From the NCBI GenBank assembly GCA_938040055.1, contig CALHWY010000030.1, forward strand, positions 1 to 64,000: DNA of 64,000 nt. The letters run 5' to 3'. The DNA comes from an uncultured Endomicrobiia bacterium. Its GTDB lineage: Bacteria > Elusimicrobiota > Endomicrobiia > Endomicrobiales > Endomicrobiaceae. Positions within the stretch are counted from its first letter, which is position 1; each line of letters opens with the position of its first letter. Positions 17,994-26,918 of this stretch are shown in pieces. The notes under the pieces are model-generated. The model was not told the origin of the DNA, made no database searches, and worked only from the letters and a program-made list of their open reading frames with translations. Position numbers and translations under genes: made by a program.

Positions 17994-18041
17994 CGGCGGG
18001 AAAAGAGATTCGCTTTTTGTAAATGCCGCCGTTTTTTTTTT
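17994..18041 (+). terminator. Intrinsic terminator candidate
   Basis: CGGCGG (17994-17999) pairs with CCGCCG (18026-18031), with an inner AAAAG/CTTTT pairing, and is followed by ten Ts (18032-18041). Strong T-run, moderate stem. Confidence 0.55.
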
Positions 18042-18112
18042 CTGAGGGTTCACGCTTATTCGGCGGCATTATGCCGGGAAAAGCGGGATTTATTTTTAAG
18101 AATTCAAATTTG

Positions 18113-18118
18113 TATAAT
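18113..18118 (+). promoter_or_regulatory. Possible -10 box
   Basis: TATAAT lies 62 bases before the start at 18180. No good -35 is visible 16-18 bases upstream, so this is tentative. Confidence 0.3.
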
Positions 18119-18179
18119 AATATCCGAAGCCGCGGGCCGCATTTATGCGCGGGAAGTCTTAAGCCGGAGGCTTGAAAAT

Positions 18180-19082
18180 ATGAAAATGATAAAAAAATTT
18201 ATTCTGGCGGCTTTTTTATCCGGGCTGTCTGCCGTCTGTTCTTTTGCCGGAGAAGATATAAAAAATGAATACTGGAGCCGGGAAGACGGCGCCCGGGAGT
18301 CTTTAAAATTTGAGAATTATTTCTTTTGCGAAGACGGAACCTTCCGTTATGTGTGGGGATGCTCCGGAAAAGAATGTTACGGAGGCTGGCGCAGCGGAAC
18401 GTATTTTTATGATTCCGCAAAAAATAAAATTATTTTCCATGCTACAGACGGCGGCGATATCGGAATGTCCAAAAAAGCCGGGGGAAGCGCTCCGGCCGAG
18501 TTTATTCTTTTGGAATTTTTGGGAAAAGATTCGGTAAGAATAGATACTGACGCTTCCGGGAAAAATAACGGGGTTTTTTCCAACGCAGTGATGAAAAGGC
18601 ATTTGGGCAGGATAGCCGAGCAGACCTGGACGCGCGCGGACTATTCCGGCATAAGCGAAATTCTGTTCGATCCGCTCGGGAACTGTCTTTTCAGGGAAGG
18701 AAAACGAGGTGCCGCTCCGGATTACCAGTATGAATGCGAATATAACATAATAGGAGATATTCTTTTTCTTAAAGTCAAAAGCGCTTCGGTAAAAAAGATA
18801 AATTCAGCAGAAACCGACAATATTAAATACGAGCCGGAAATTAAAACCTATATAAGGCTTGGCAAAAGTGAAAACGGGGAAATAAAAGTTGAAAACGTCA
18901 AAATCGGCGCCATTTTGGGAGGCGGCAGAGAATGGGAGCGCGAAAAAGGGGAATATAAAGTCAAAAACAAACTTCCCGAACCTAAACGGAAAGATCTTTT
19001 CATCTACAAAATAGAAAAATGCGCGGCCGGCGGCATTTGTCCTTTTAGCGGTTCCGGCGGCGGAGAAGTCGCTGTTTACTGA
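18180..19082 (+). CDS. Secreted protein of unknown function with internal duplication
   Basis: Not recognised. 300 residues with a signal peptide ending SAVCSFAGEDI. The mature part is beta-rich and looks like two related halves: WSREDGARESLKFENYFF...GTYFYDSAKNKIIF, and WTRADYSGISEILFDPLG...YECEYNIIGDILFL. The pattern (Trp, turn, strand, then strand with a final hydrophobic pair) is lipocalin-like, but this is a guess. A cysteine-rich segment GCSGKECYGG is in the first half. GCCGGAGG before the ATG at 18180 sets the start. A terminator follows at 19119. Confidence 0.7.
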   Translation: MKMIKKFILAAFLSGLSAVCSFAGEDIKNEYWSREDGARESLKFENYFFCEDGTFRYVWGCSGKECYGGWRSGTYFYDSAKNKIIFHATDGGDIGMSKKAGGSAPAEFILLEFLGKDSVRIDTDASGKNNGVFSNAVMKRHLGRIAEQTWTRADYSGISEILFDPLGNCLFREGKRGAAPDYQYECEYNIIGDILFLKVKSASVKKINSAETDNIKYEPEIKTYIRLGKSENGEIKVENVKIGAILGGGREWEREKGEYKVKNKLPEPKRKDLFIYKIEKCAAGGICPFSGSGGGEVAVY

Positions 19083-19118
19083 TACAGTACCGCGCGAAAA
19101 TCTTAAACCGCGCCGGAA

Positions 19119-19143
19119 GGCGGGCGCCTGTCCGCCGTTTTTT
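19119..19143 (+). terminator. Intrinsic terminator
   Basis: GGCGG (19119-19123) pairs with CCGCC (19132-19136) across an eight-base loop, followed by GTTTTTT. It ends transcription of the secreted protein gene. Confidence 0.65.
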
Positions 19144-19424
19144 ATATATCTCGCGCAGGTCGTCGCCGTTTTGGCCGGCATAATCCCGCATAATAAAAAG
19201 GCATTGCGTTTTTGCTTTTCGGGCCGTGGAAAATAAAATCTTTTATATCCGCGCGGCGTTTCCGGAAAATGATAAGCACGCTTGCGAAAAAAACAGAAGC
19301 TAAAGAAAAGACCGGAAAACGCTTTTTGTCCGGCTTGTTTGGAAAAACCGGCTGTTTTTTATGCAAAATTATTTTTAAAAGCGTAATACGGGAAAAATAT
19401 AAAAACTTCCGCGCTTCCTTTCTT

Positions 19425-19452
19425 TTTACGCTGTATTTTTGTTTGCTATAAT
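19425..19452 (+). promoter_or_regulatory. Putative promoter of the ankyrin gene
   Basis: TTTACG (19425-19430), 16-base spacer, TATAAT (19447-19452). The -10 is perfect, the -35 matches four of six. It lies 41 bases before the ATG. Confidence 0.5.
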
Positions 19453-19493
19453 AATCAAATCAAAGCTTTGTCATAAAATTTAAGGAGAAAAAG

Positions 19494-22400
19494 ATGAAAA
19501 AAATGAAAAAAACATTATTTTTTATCTTATTATTTTTTGCGTCTTTTTACGTTTATGCCGGCGCCGGCGAACTTGCGGACGCCATAGCGGCGGGAGATTC
19601 GTCAAAAGCCGTAAGTCTTATAAACGGCGGAGAAACGTCCGGCGAGGATTACGGCGCGCTGCTTATTCTTGCAGCGAAAAAAGGCGATGCCGGCGCGGTA
19701 AGAGCTATCGCGGCGAAATACCCTTATGTTAATGCCAAAGACAGCCGGGGGTTTACGGCTTTGATGGAGGCGGCCAAAAGCGGCAATAAGGATATCGCAA
19801 TAGCGCTTGCGGATGCGGGCGCCGAAATTGACGCCAAAGAAAACGAAGGATGGACGGCTTTGATGTTTGCGGCTCATTCCGGAGACGCCGGCATGGCGAG
19901 ATTTTTGATAGACAGAAGGGCAAATGTGAACGCGGGCAATTATTTCGGCGAAACACCTCTTATGCGCGCCGTGGAAAAGGGACATAAAGACATAGTGAAA
20001 ATGCTTATAGAAAACGGAGCTCGTACGCAGCAAAGGCAGAATAACGGCTGGACGGCCCTTATGTTTGCGGCAAAAAAGGGCAGCGATTTTATGGTTCAGC
20101 TTTTGCTGGACGAAAATGCGGACATAAACGCAAAATCGAATTCTTACTGGACTCCTCTGATGATCGCGATAAAAAGCGGAAATACTTCCACGGCAAAGCT
20201 GCTTATTGAAGCGGGCGCCGATTTGAATATTAAAAATGAGAACGGCTGGACGGCTCTGATGCTGGCGGCCGAAGCGGGAGACGGCGAAACAATAAATCTT
20301 CTTATGGATAAAAACGCCGATACGGACGCCAGAAACGACTCCGGCTCGACGGCCCTTATAATAGCTTTGCGCAATAAGCGTTTGAAAGCGGCGAATCTGC
20401 TTATCAATGCGGGAGCCGGCGTTGATATAAAAGACAATAACGGAATGACCGCCCTGATGCTTTCGCTTATGAACGGCTATGAAAAAGAAAGCCTTAAAAT
20501 AATGCAAAAAAGCGCGGATATAAATATAAGAGACGCTAAAAACTGGACCGCTTTGATGTATGCCGCAAGATATTCCTCTTCGCCCGGTATACTCGCCGGA
20601 CTTATTGAAAAACGGGCTCGGATAAACCTTAAAAACAGTACGGGCTGGACCGCTTTAATGCTGGCTTCTTATGCGGGAAACGAAGAGTTCGTGGAAATGC
20701 TTCTGGACAAAGGTGCGGAAATCGATGCGGAAAACGGAGCCGGCCGGACGGCTCTTATTGAAGCCATTGAAAATAAACGCATCAAAACCGCCAAGCTTCT
20801 TATAACGGAAGGCGCCGACGTGAACGCAAAATCCCCCGAAACGGGGAACACTCCTTTGATGTATGCAGCGGCAAAAGGGTATGACAGTCTGATATCCGTT
20901 CTGCGTTTTAAAGGCGCGCGGACGGATGAAAGAAATAATGAAAATATGACGGCCTTGTTTTTCGCGGTCAAAAACAACCGCCCCGAAACCGTAAAAAAGC
21001 TTATAGAATGCGGCGCGGACGCGGCGGTTAAAGACAATAAGGGAAAAACCGCTCTGGTTTATGCCGCGCAGGCCGGATACGGAGAAATAGAAAAGATTCT
21101 TAAAGCGGAAGCCGCCGATAACAGCAAAGGAGTGCTTGCCGACATACGGGAAGGCGCGTCTGCGGACGCGGAAAAAACGCCTTTTTTGGCGGCCGTGCAT
21201 GAAAATGATATTGAAACGGTCAATAAGCTTTTATCCGGAGAGCGCAAAGCCGGCGTGAACGAAAAAACGGAACTGGGAGTCACTCCTCTTATGGCGGCGT
21301 CATATAAAGGAAATGTTGCGATAGTAAAAGCTTTGCTTGAAAAAAACGCTAAAATTGACGCATCCGCCAAAGACGGTTCTTCGGCTTTGCTGATAGCCGC
21401 GCGTCAGGGCAATATTGAAATGATAAATCTGCTTTTGGATTACGGGGCGAAAATAGATATCTCAAATAAAAAAGGCATTACTCCTTTATCTGCGGCCGTG
21501 TCGGAATCGAAAGCCGGCGCCGTGCGCGTTCTGGTCGCCAGAGGAGCCGACGCCAATAAAAAGGACTCTTCAGGAAACAGCCCGCTTATGCATGCGGCGC
21601 AAAAAGGCGATGAGCGAATATTGCGGGAGCTTTTAAAAGGCGGCGCGAAAATTAATGACAAAAACAAAGCCGGCAAAAATGCTCTTATGCTGGCGGTTGA
21701 AGCCGAAGACGCCGCCGCGGTTTCGTTTCTGCTTGAAAACGGGGCCGATATAAACGCTAAAAATAATGAAGGTTTTTCGCCTTTGGCTTTAGCGGTATAC
21801 GAAGGCAAGCCGGAAATGGCCGCTCTTGTTATAAAAAAAGGGGCTGATATCAATACCAGAAACAATAAAGGATGGACGCCTCTGATTATTTGCGCGTATA
21901 CCGGCAAAACTTCAATGATCGGAAAACTGGCAGGAGCTGATGTCAATGCCGTTACAAAAGACGGCTGGACGGCTCTTATGGTTTCTTCAAGATACGGTAA
22001 AAACCGCGCGGATTTTATAGATGCCCTTATAGAGCGCGGCGCTGACGTAAACCTGAAAAATAAGAAAGGCTGGACGGCTTTGATGCTGGCGGTTTATGAA
22101 GGGAATGCCGCGGCCGTTTCTTCTTTAGCCGCCGCGGGCGCGGATGTGAATACGGCTAAAAAAGACGGAGACACGGCATTGATGATAGCCTGCGGGCAGG
22201 GAAATAACGATTTGGCCGGGCTCCTTTTAGACCGCGGGGCGAATATAGACGCTTCCGGCGGCTGCTGGGGAACGGCATTATCGGCCGCAGCCGCAAAAGA
22301 TCAAAACCGGACGGTTCTTTTTCTGCTTAAGCGGGGCGCGGGAACCGAAATAGCCGGGAAAAACGGGATGAACCCTCTTATGACGGCGGCGCTCAGAGGC

Positions 22401-22865
22401 GGCGTAAATACTGCCGGCAGCCTTATACGCTTCGGGGCGGACGCAAACGCGGAAAATAAAAAGACGCGTTTTACTCCTCTTGATTATGCCTGCGGAAATG
22501 CGGAAACGGTGAATTTTCTTAAACAAAACGGAGCTTCGGTTTCCAATCTCCCGCAAGAGGAATACGGAAAAATAACCTCTCAACGATTCACTTTATTTGC
22601 CTTAAAGGCGGTTGAAGGAGCGGACGGAAGCTGCTGTGCTCCGGTAAGCGACAGCGGAATGTGGATGATACAATGGACGCCGAAAAGAATAAGCGATATG
22701 CTTGATCACGGGGTAAGAATCGCCGAAAATACCAAAGGTTTTATAGAGTTCGCTTCAAAAAGCGAAGCGCGGCAATGGCTTGAAGACATTTATAAAGATA
22801 ATATCATGAATAAATCTTTTTATGCCGGAGCGTCTGAAATGGGGAGAATAGTTCCGGTAAAATAA
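19494..22865 (+). CDS. Large secreted ankyrin-repeat protein
   Basis: 1123 residues. The signal peptide is MKKMKKTLFFILLFFASFYVYA. I count about 28 ankyrin repeat openings of the form G-x-T-A-L-M-x-A-A (often GWTALMLAA), filling residues about 30-1010 with little interruption. The last ~110 residues are not ankyrin and carry DGSCCAPVSDSGMWMIQW and a helical SEARQWLEDIYKDNIMNKSF; I do not recognise this domain. AAGGAG is well placed before the ATG and a promoter is just upstream, so the gene is a single unit. Repeats like these mediate protein binding. Export plus length suggest an envelope scaffold or a factor acting on other cells; that is inference. Confidence 0.92.
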   Translation: MKKMKKTLFFILLFFASFYVYAGAGELADAIAAGDSSKAVSLINGGETSGEDYGALLILAAKKGDAGAVRAIAAKYPYVNAKDSRGFTALMEAAKSGNKDIAIALADAGAEIDAKENEGWTALMFAAHSGDAGMARFLIDRRANVNAGNYFGETPLMRAVEKGHKDIVKMLIENGARTQQRQNNGWTALMFAAKKGSDFMVQLLLDENADINAKSNSYWTPLMIAIKSGNTSTAKLLIEAGADLNIKNENGWTALMLAAEAGDGETINLLMDKNADTDARNDSGSTALIIALRNKRLKAANLLINAGAGVDIKDNNGMTALMLSLMNGYEKESLKIMQKSADINIRDAKNWTALMYAARYSSSPGILAGLIEKRARINLKNSTGWTALMLASYAGNEEFVEMLLDKGAEIDAENGAGRTALIEAIENKRIKTAKLLITEGADVNAKSPETGNTPLMYAAAKGYDSLISVLRFKGARTDERNNENMTALFFAVKNNRPETVKKLIECGADAAVKDNKGKTALVYAAQAGYGEIEKILKAEAADNSKGVLADIREGASADAEKTPFLAAVHENDIETVNKLLSGERKAGVNEKTELGVTPLMAASYKGNVAIVKALLEKNAKIDASAKDGSSALLIAARQGNIEMINLLLDYGAKIDISNKKGITPLSAAVSESKAGAVRVLVARGADANKKDSSGNSPLMHAAQKGDERILRELLKGGAKINDKNKAGKNALMLAVEAEDAAAVSFLLENGADINAKNNEGFSPLALAVYEGKPEMAALVIKKGADINTRNNKGWTPLIICAYTGKTSMIGKLAGADVNAVTKDGWTALMVSSRYGKNRADFIDALIERGADVNLKNKKGWTALMLAVYEGNAAAVSSLAAAGADVNTAKKDGDTALMIACGQGNNDLAGLLLDRGANIDASGGCWGTALSAAAAKDQNRTVLFLLKRGAGTEIAGKNGMNPLMTAALRGGVNTAGSLIRFGADANAENKKTRFTPLDYACGNAETVNFLKQNGASVSNLPQEEYGKITSQRFTLFALKAVEGADGSCCAPVSDSGMWMIQWTPKRISDMLDHGVRIAENTKGFIEFASKSEARQWLEDIYKDNIMNKSFYAGASEMGRIVPVK

Positions 22866-23181
22866 ATTAATGCCGCGCATATATGACTTTGTATGCCGCG
22901 CGTTTGTCCGTCCTGCGAGGCTTCGGGCGCGGATGCAAAAATGCGGGCGGTTAAAGGCGGTTTTTTTATAAACGGCGGATTGTCTATAAAACTTTTCCGG
23001 CGCAAAAGCGCCCGGATATTCAAAAATCTCCTTAAAATTTTTATAAAAGCCGGGTTTCTCTTTCTGCTTTTTAGTTGGGAACTCCCGTTGCGGCAAATAT
23101 TTGTTTATTAAAAATCGGCTTTCGCGCCGTTTTGTTTTGGAAAATAATCGGTATGGAGCGTTTTATCGCATAAAATAAAAT
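22866..23181. other. 316-base gap, no gene seen
   Basis: ATGCCGCGC occurs twice (22871 and 22893 regions). A weak hairpin CGGC/GCCG with a T-rich tail at 23116-23138 could end the ankyrin transcript. No convincing promoter or Shine-Dalgarno is visible before the next ATG at 23182. Confidence 0.35.
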
Positions 23182-25644
23182 ATGAACAAAGAACAATTGG
23201 ATGAAATATTAAGGCTTGTGCAAAAGCCTTCAAGATACATAAACTGCGAGCTTAACTCCCATCCGGCGGATATGGAGGCCGGTTTTTCTTATTGTATCTG
23301 CTTTCCCGACGTTTATGAGATAGGTGCGTCGAATCTGGGGCATGAGATACTTTATCATATGGTAAACGAGAAAAAACTTGCCAGATGCGAAAGGTGTTAT
23401 GCTCCCGACGCGGATTTGGAAATGATACTGCGGGAAAGGGGGCTGGATCTTTTTTCTCTCGAATCGAACAGCTGTTTGAAAAGTTTCGATATGGTGGGTT
23501 TTTCCATACAGTGCGAGCTTTCCGTGACGAACGCGCTTAATATGCTGGATTTGTCGGCGATAGCGGTTTTTTCAAAAGACAGAAAAGAAGAAGATCCTTT
23601 CATCCTTGCGGGAGGGCCGGCGCTTACGAATCCCGAGCCTTTCTGCGATTTTTTTGACGCTTTTATGCTGGGAGACGGGGAAGAAGTTACGGAAGAGATT
23701 ATCAATCTTTGCAAAAAACTGAAAAAAGAAAAAACTCCCAGAAAAGAAATACTGAAAAAATTCGCTTCTCTGGAAGGCGTTTATGTGCCTTCTCTTTATG
23801 ATGTCGCGTATAATGCGGACGGGACAGTTAAAGCGGTTGTAGCCAATGACGCGGCGGCGAAGTTTCCGGTAAAAAAAAGAATCGTCGATTTGGAAAAATC
23901 TTTTTTCCCTTTAAAAAAAATAGTTCCTTTTACGCAAACAGTTCATAACAGAATAAGCGTGGAGGTGGCGAGGGGCTGTCCGGGACTGTGCCGGTTCTGC
24001 CAGGCTTCTAGATATTACAGGCCTTGGAGACAGAGAACTCCCGAAACTCTTCTCAAGATAATAAAAAGCAATATAGAGGCGACGGGATATGAAGAAGTGT
24101 CTTTTCTCTCGCTTTCATGCAGCGATTACAAATATCTTGACCGGCTTCTGATTGAAACCGATAATCTTTACGGGCAGTCGAATCTTACTCTTTCGCTTCC
24201 GTCTTTAAGATGCAATGAGCATTCTTTGAAACTCGCTCGCTATATCAACAGAAGCAAAAGGCCCACTCTCACTTTTGCCCCGGAAGCCGGAACCGACAGA
24301 CTGAGAAATGTTATAGGCAAATATCTTTCCGAAAAACAGATAGTCGAAACTCTCGTAACGGCCAATGCCATGGGCTGGAAAACCGTAAAACTTTATTTTA
24401 TGATAGGTCTGCCGACTGAAACCGACGAAGATCTTGAAGGCATAAACGCGCTTATAAAGCTTGTCAAAAAAGAGTCGAGAGGACTCAATATTACCATAAC
24501 CGCTTCCCCTTTCGTTCCAAAAGCGCAGACGGCTTTCCAGTGGGCGCCTATGGCGGACAATGAAAAAATAAAAGCAAAAATACTTTATCTCAAAAAAAAT
24601 CTTTCAGCCAAAATAAGGGCCCATAATGACCGTTCCAGCTTTCTTGAAGCCTTTATAGCCAGAGGCGACAGACGGGTTTCGGCGGCTATATACGGGGCCT
24701 GGCGCAGAGGAGCGCGTTTCGACCAGTGGGCGGATAAATTCGGCAATGATTACTGGAGCGAGGCGATTGCCGAAAGCGGTCTTGATCCGGCTTTTTACGT
24801 CTACAGGGAAAGAAAAGGGGATGAGGTTTTTCCCTGGGATCATCTTGATTTCGGCACTTCAAAAGAATTTTTATATAAAGATTATATAAAAGGCATAAAT
24901 GAGAAAGCGGATGTTAAAAAGGAGATGTTCAATAAGGCGAACTGCATTCTTCCGCAGGATTACAAAGAGCCTGAAATATCTGTGCTGCCTCCGAAAATGC
25001 GCTTAAGGCTGCGTTTTTCAAAAAAAGGCAAAGTAAAATATATTTCGCATCTTGAACAGATAGAAGTATTAAGAAGAGCAGCCAGGCGTTCCGGTCTTCC
25101 GGTAGCTTATACCGCGGGTTTCAGTCCGCAGGTAAAAGCTTCTTACGGGCCGCCTCTTTCCGTAGGATATGAAAGCATGTGCGAATATATGGAGCTTTAT
25201 TTTACTCGAAAAACCGATCCCGGAGACGTTATTAAAGGATTTTTCGGAAATCTCCCTGAAGGCTTTTCCATTTTGGACGCAAAAAGAGTTCCGCTGACAT
25301 TCCCTCCTATAGATATTTTGGCGGATATCGCTGAATTTTCAATTAAAAATATCTCTGTTGAAAAGCGCAGGGCGGAGCAGATCCTTCAGCAGAGTTCGCT
25401 GATGGTGGAAAAAGTTAAAAAGGGAAAAATTATTGAAATGGACGCCAGGCCTCTTATAAGAGATATTGAAGTAAAAAACGGCTTTCTTATAATGCGGCTC
25501 AGATTCGGCAGCGGCAAAAGCGTCAAACCCGAGATGATTTTAAAAAAACTGTTGGAAAATCAAGAAAATTATGGCAGAATATACGAAATTGAAAGAACGG
25601 GACTATACATTGAACTATCTGACGGGAATATTCATGAGCCGTAG
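23182..25644 (+). CDS. B12-binding-type radical SAM protein fused to DUF2344 (TIGR03960 + TIGR03936)
   Basis: 820 residues. An N-terminal cobalamin-binding-like region (PDVYEIGASNLGHEILYHMVN, ILAGGPALTNPEPF) is followed by the radical SAM core with VARGCPGLCRFCQASRYYRP near residue 266. The C-terminal ~210 residues are the DUF2344 domain (RLRFSKKGKVKYISHLEQIEVLRRA, GFSPQVKASYGPPLSVG). In Firmicutes and others these two parts are often separate neighbours lying upstream of RNase G, rplU, rpmA and obg; here they are fused and the same downstream genes follow after insertions. The substrate has not been established to my knowledge; the neighbourhood points to RNA or ribosome modification. Confidence 0.92.
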   Translation: MNKEQLDEILRLVQKPSRYINCELNSHPADMEAGFSYCICFPDVYEIGASNLGHEILYHMVNEKKLARCERCYAPDADLEMILRERGLDLFSLESNSCLKSFDMVGFSIQCELSVTNALNMLDLSAIAVFSKDRKEEDPFILAGGPALTNPEPFCDFFDAFMLGDGEEVTEEIINLCKKLKKEKTPRKEILKKFASLEGVYVPSLYDVAYNADGTVKAVVANDAAAKFPVKKRIVDLEKSFFPLKKIVPFTQTVHNRISVEVARGCPGLCRFCQASRYYRPWRQRTPETLLKIIKSNIEATGYEEVSFLSLSCSDYKYLDRLLIETDNLYGQSNLTLSLPSLRCNEHSLKLARYINRSKRPTLTFAPEAGTDRLRNVIGKYLSEKQIVETLVTANAMGWKTVKLYFMIGLPTETDEDLEGINALIKLVKKESRGLNITITASPFVPKAQTAFQWAPMADNEKIKAKILYLKKNLSAKIRAHNDRSSFLEAFIARGDRRVSAAIYGAWRRGARFDQWADKFGNDYWSEAIAESGLDPAFYVYRERKGDEVFPWDHLDFGTSKEFLYKDYIKGINEKADVKKEMFNKANCILPQDYKEPEISVLPPKMRLRLRFSKKGKVKYISHLEQIEVLRRAARRSGLPVAYTAGFSPQVKASYGPPLSVGYESMCEYMELYFTRKTDPGDVIKGFFGNLPEGFSILDAKRVPLTFPPIDILADIAEFSIKNISVEKRRAEQILQQSSLMVEKVKKGKIIEMDARPLIRDIEVKNGFLIMRLRFGSGKSVKPEMILKKLLENQENYGRIYEIERTGLYIELSDGNIHEP

Positions 25645-26911
25645 TATGTTTAAAGTTTTAACGGCTTGTGCGGTTCTTGTTGTTTTTTTCTGCGCGGTTT
25701 ACGGCGCGGCCAAAGAGAAAAGAATCGGTGTTTTCTGCGTGGGAGATTCCATCGTTCTCGGCAATAAAGGCGCGTATGCATATTCGGACGTTTTGCAGCT
25801 TTTATTTGACAAGGAATACGGTTCCGGCAAAGTTTCGGTGTATAATTATTCATTTTTCGATATGAATACATCGCAGTGTCTGAAGCTGGCCGGAGATCTT
25901 CTTTCCGCGCCCGACAACAAAACGGAGTTTATAGTTATTATGGCGGGAGAGGCCAATCACTACAATCTTAACGGATACACGGATTATCTGAGTTCGCAGG
26001 GGCTTTATGCGCCGCAAAACGCTTTTATCGAAGGAAGCGACATAGATTCGGTAAAAAAACTTAATACCGGGGTTGCAAGCATGTACAATTCTCCCGCGGC
26101 TTATTCCGACAAAGCTTCTTTCCAGTACGCTTTTTCCGCGGCATACCGTTCCATAGCGGGCTCCTCTCCTAAAAAAATCGGCGGATACGTGCCGAAAATT
26201 ATTCCTTCTTTTATGATTCTTGCGCAGGGAAATGCCGAGAAACCGGTTCCGGCGGCTTCTTTTAGGGCGAAATATAAGCTTGTGTGGGATTTTGTCGGCT
26301 CCAGAAAATACAAAGAGGCGCAAGATCTTCTTGAAGAAATGCTGCGCGGCAGTCCGCTGGATTCAAGTCTTTATTATGCGCTGGGCGCCGTATATCTGGC
26401 GGACAAAAACAATTCCGGAGTAAATGAAGCCCTGAAAATGTTCGAAGAAGGAATTCTCGTAAATCCTTTTGACAAATCGAATAAATGTTATAAGGGGCTG
26501 TCCGTGATATATATGTCTTATGACGGAGCAATCATACCGGAAATTCTGTATTTTTCCGGAGTGATGAAAAGCTATCTCGGCGAGCTTATCCCGGAGATCA
26601 ATTCAATAACCGCGTTAAATACCGCCGATTATGACTCCAAAGTGCGCATGATAAACGAATGGGTTTTAAACGATATCAAAAAAATGGACGAGCTATGCAA
26701 AAGCAAAGGAGTGCGTCTGCTTGTTGCGGATTATCCCCTGGACTCAAAAGTGAGCGCATTCCTCAGGAACGCGCTTTCTTTCGGCAATATCATTTTCATA
26801 GAAAGCAAAGCGGCGGAGGGCGGAGACGGTCCGCCGGCGGATTCGTCGTCAATATATGCCGAAACCGCGAAAAATGTTATGGAAGCGATAAATAAGCAAA
26901 TAAAAAAGTAG
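25634..26911 (+). CDS. SGNH-hydrolase-like protein with TPR segment, exported or membrane-anchored
   Basis: 425 residues starting at the ATG at 25634 (25646 is an alternative), overlapping the preceding gene by 11 bases. A hydrophobic segment (VLTACAVLVVFFCAVYG) serves as signal or anchor. Residues after it show a GDS block (GVFCVGDSIVLGNKG) and FIVIMAGEANHYN, as in SGNH/GDSL esterases. A helical TPR-like segment (YKEAQDLLEEMLRGSPLDSSLYYALGAVYL) is inserted in the middle, and a Rossmann-type strand LLVADYPLD comes late. The usual C-terminal Asp-x-x-His is not visible (PADSSSIYAETA instead), so activity is uncertain. It sits seven bases before rng, presumably in the same operon. Confidence 0.65.
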   Translation: MSRSMFKVLTACAVLVVFFCAVYGAAKEKRIGVFCVGDSIVLGNKGAYAYSDVLQLLFDKEYGSGKVSVYNYSFFDMNTSQCLKLAGDLLSAPDNKTEFIVIMAGEANHYNLNGYTDYLSSQGLYAPQNAFIEGSDIDSVKKLNTGVASMYNSPAAYSDKASFQYAFSAAYRSIAGSSPKKIGGYVPKIIPSFMILAQGNAEKPVPAASFRAKYKLVWDFVGSRKYKEAQDLLEEMLRGSPLDSSLYYALGAVYLADKNNSGVNEALKMFEEGILVNPFDKSNKCYKGLSVIYMSYDGAIIPEILYFSGVMKSYLGELIPEINSITALNTADYDSKVRMINEWVLNDIKKMDELCKSKGVRLLVADYPLDSKVSAFLRNALSFGNIIFIESKAAEGGDGPPADSSSIYAETAKNVMEAINKQIKK

Positions 26912-26918
26912 GTATAAA

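Larger units (their letters stand above)
17582..18179. other. 598-base gap with a distant terminator hairpin
   Basis: No protein gene is supported in this gap. It contains a terminator-like hairpin ending in ten Ts at 17994-18041, about 410 bases beyond comF, a GCCGGC-containing direct repeat (ATGCCGGCG near 17973 and 17990), and a second inverted repeat ATGCCGCCG/CGGCGGCAT (18023-18031 and 18061-18069). A TATAAT at 18113-18118 may serve the next gene. A small RNA or long 3' UTR could end at the hairpin. Confidence 0.4.
19083..19493. other. 411-base gap with terminator and promoter
   Basis: Holds the terminator of the preceding gene (19119-19143) and the predicted promoter of the ankyrin gene (19425-19452). 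The rest contains no supported gene; a 79-codon frame at 19212-19451 has no ribosome binding site or recognisable feature. Confidence 0.5.

Noticed and set aside
19602..20507. Minus-strand 301-codon frame opposite the ankyrin gene
   Set aside because: Repeated antisense pattern of the ankyrin codons; not an independent gene.
19740..22500. Long array of similar short segments resembling a DNA repeat array or CRISPR
   Set aside because: The similarity follows codon frame with ~99-base period and encodes ankyrin repeats; units are too diverged for CRISPR and have no spacers.
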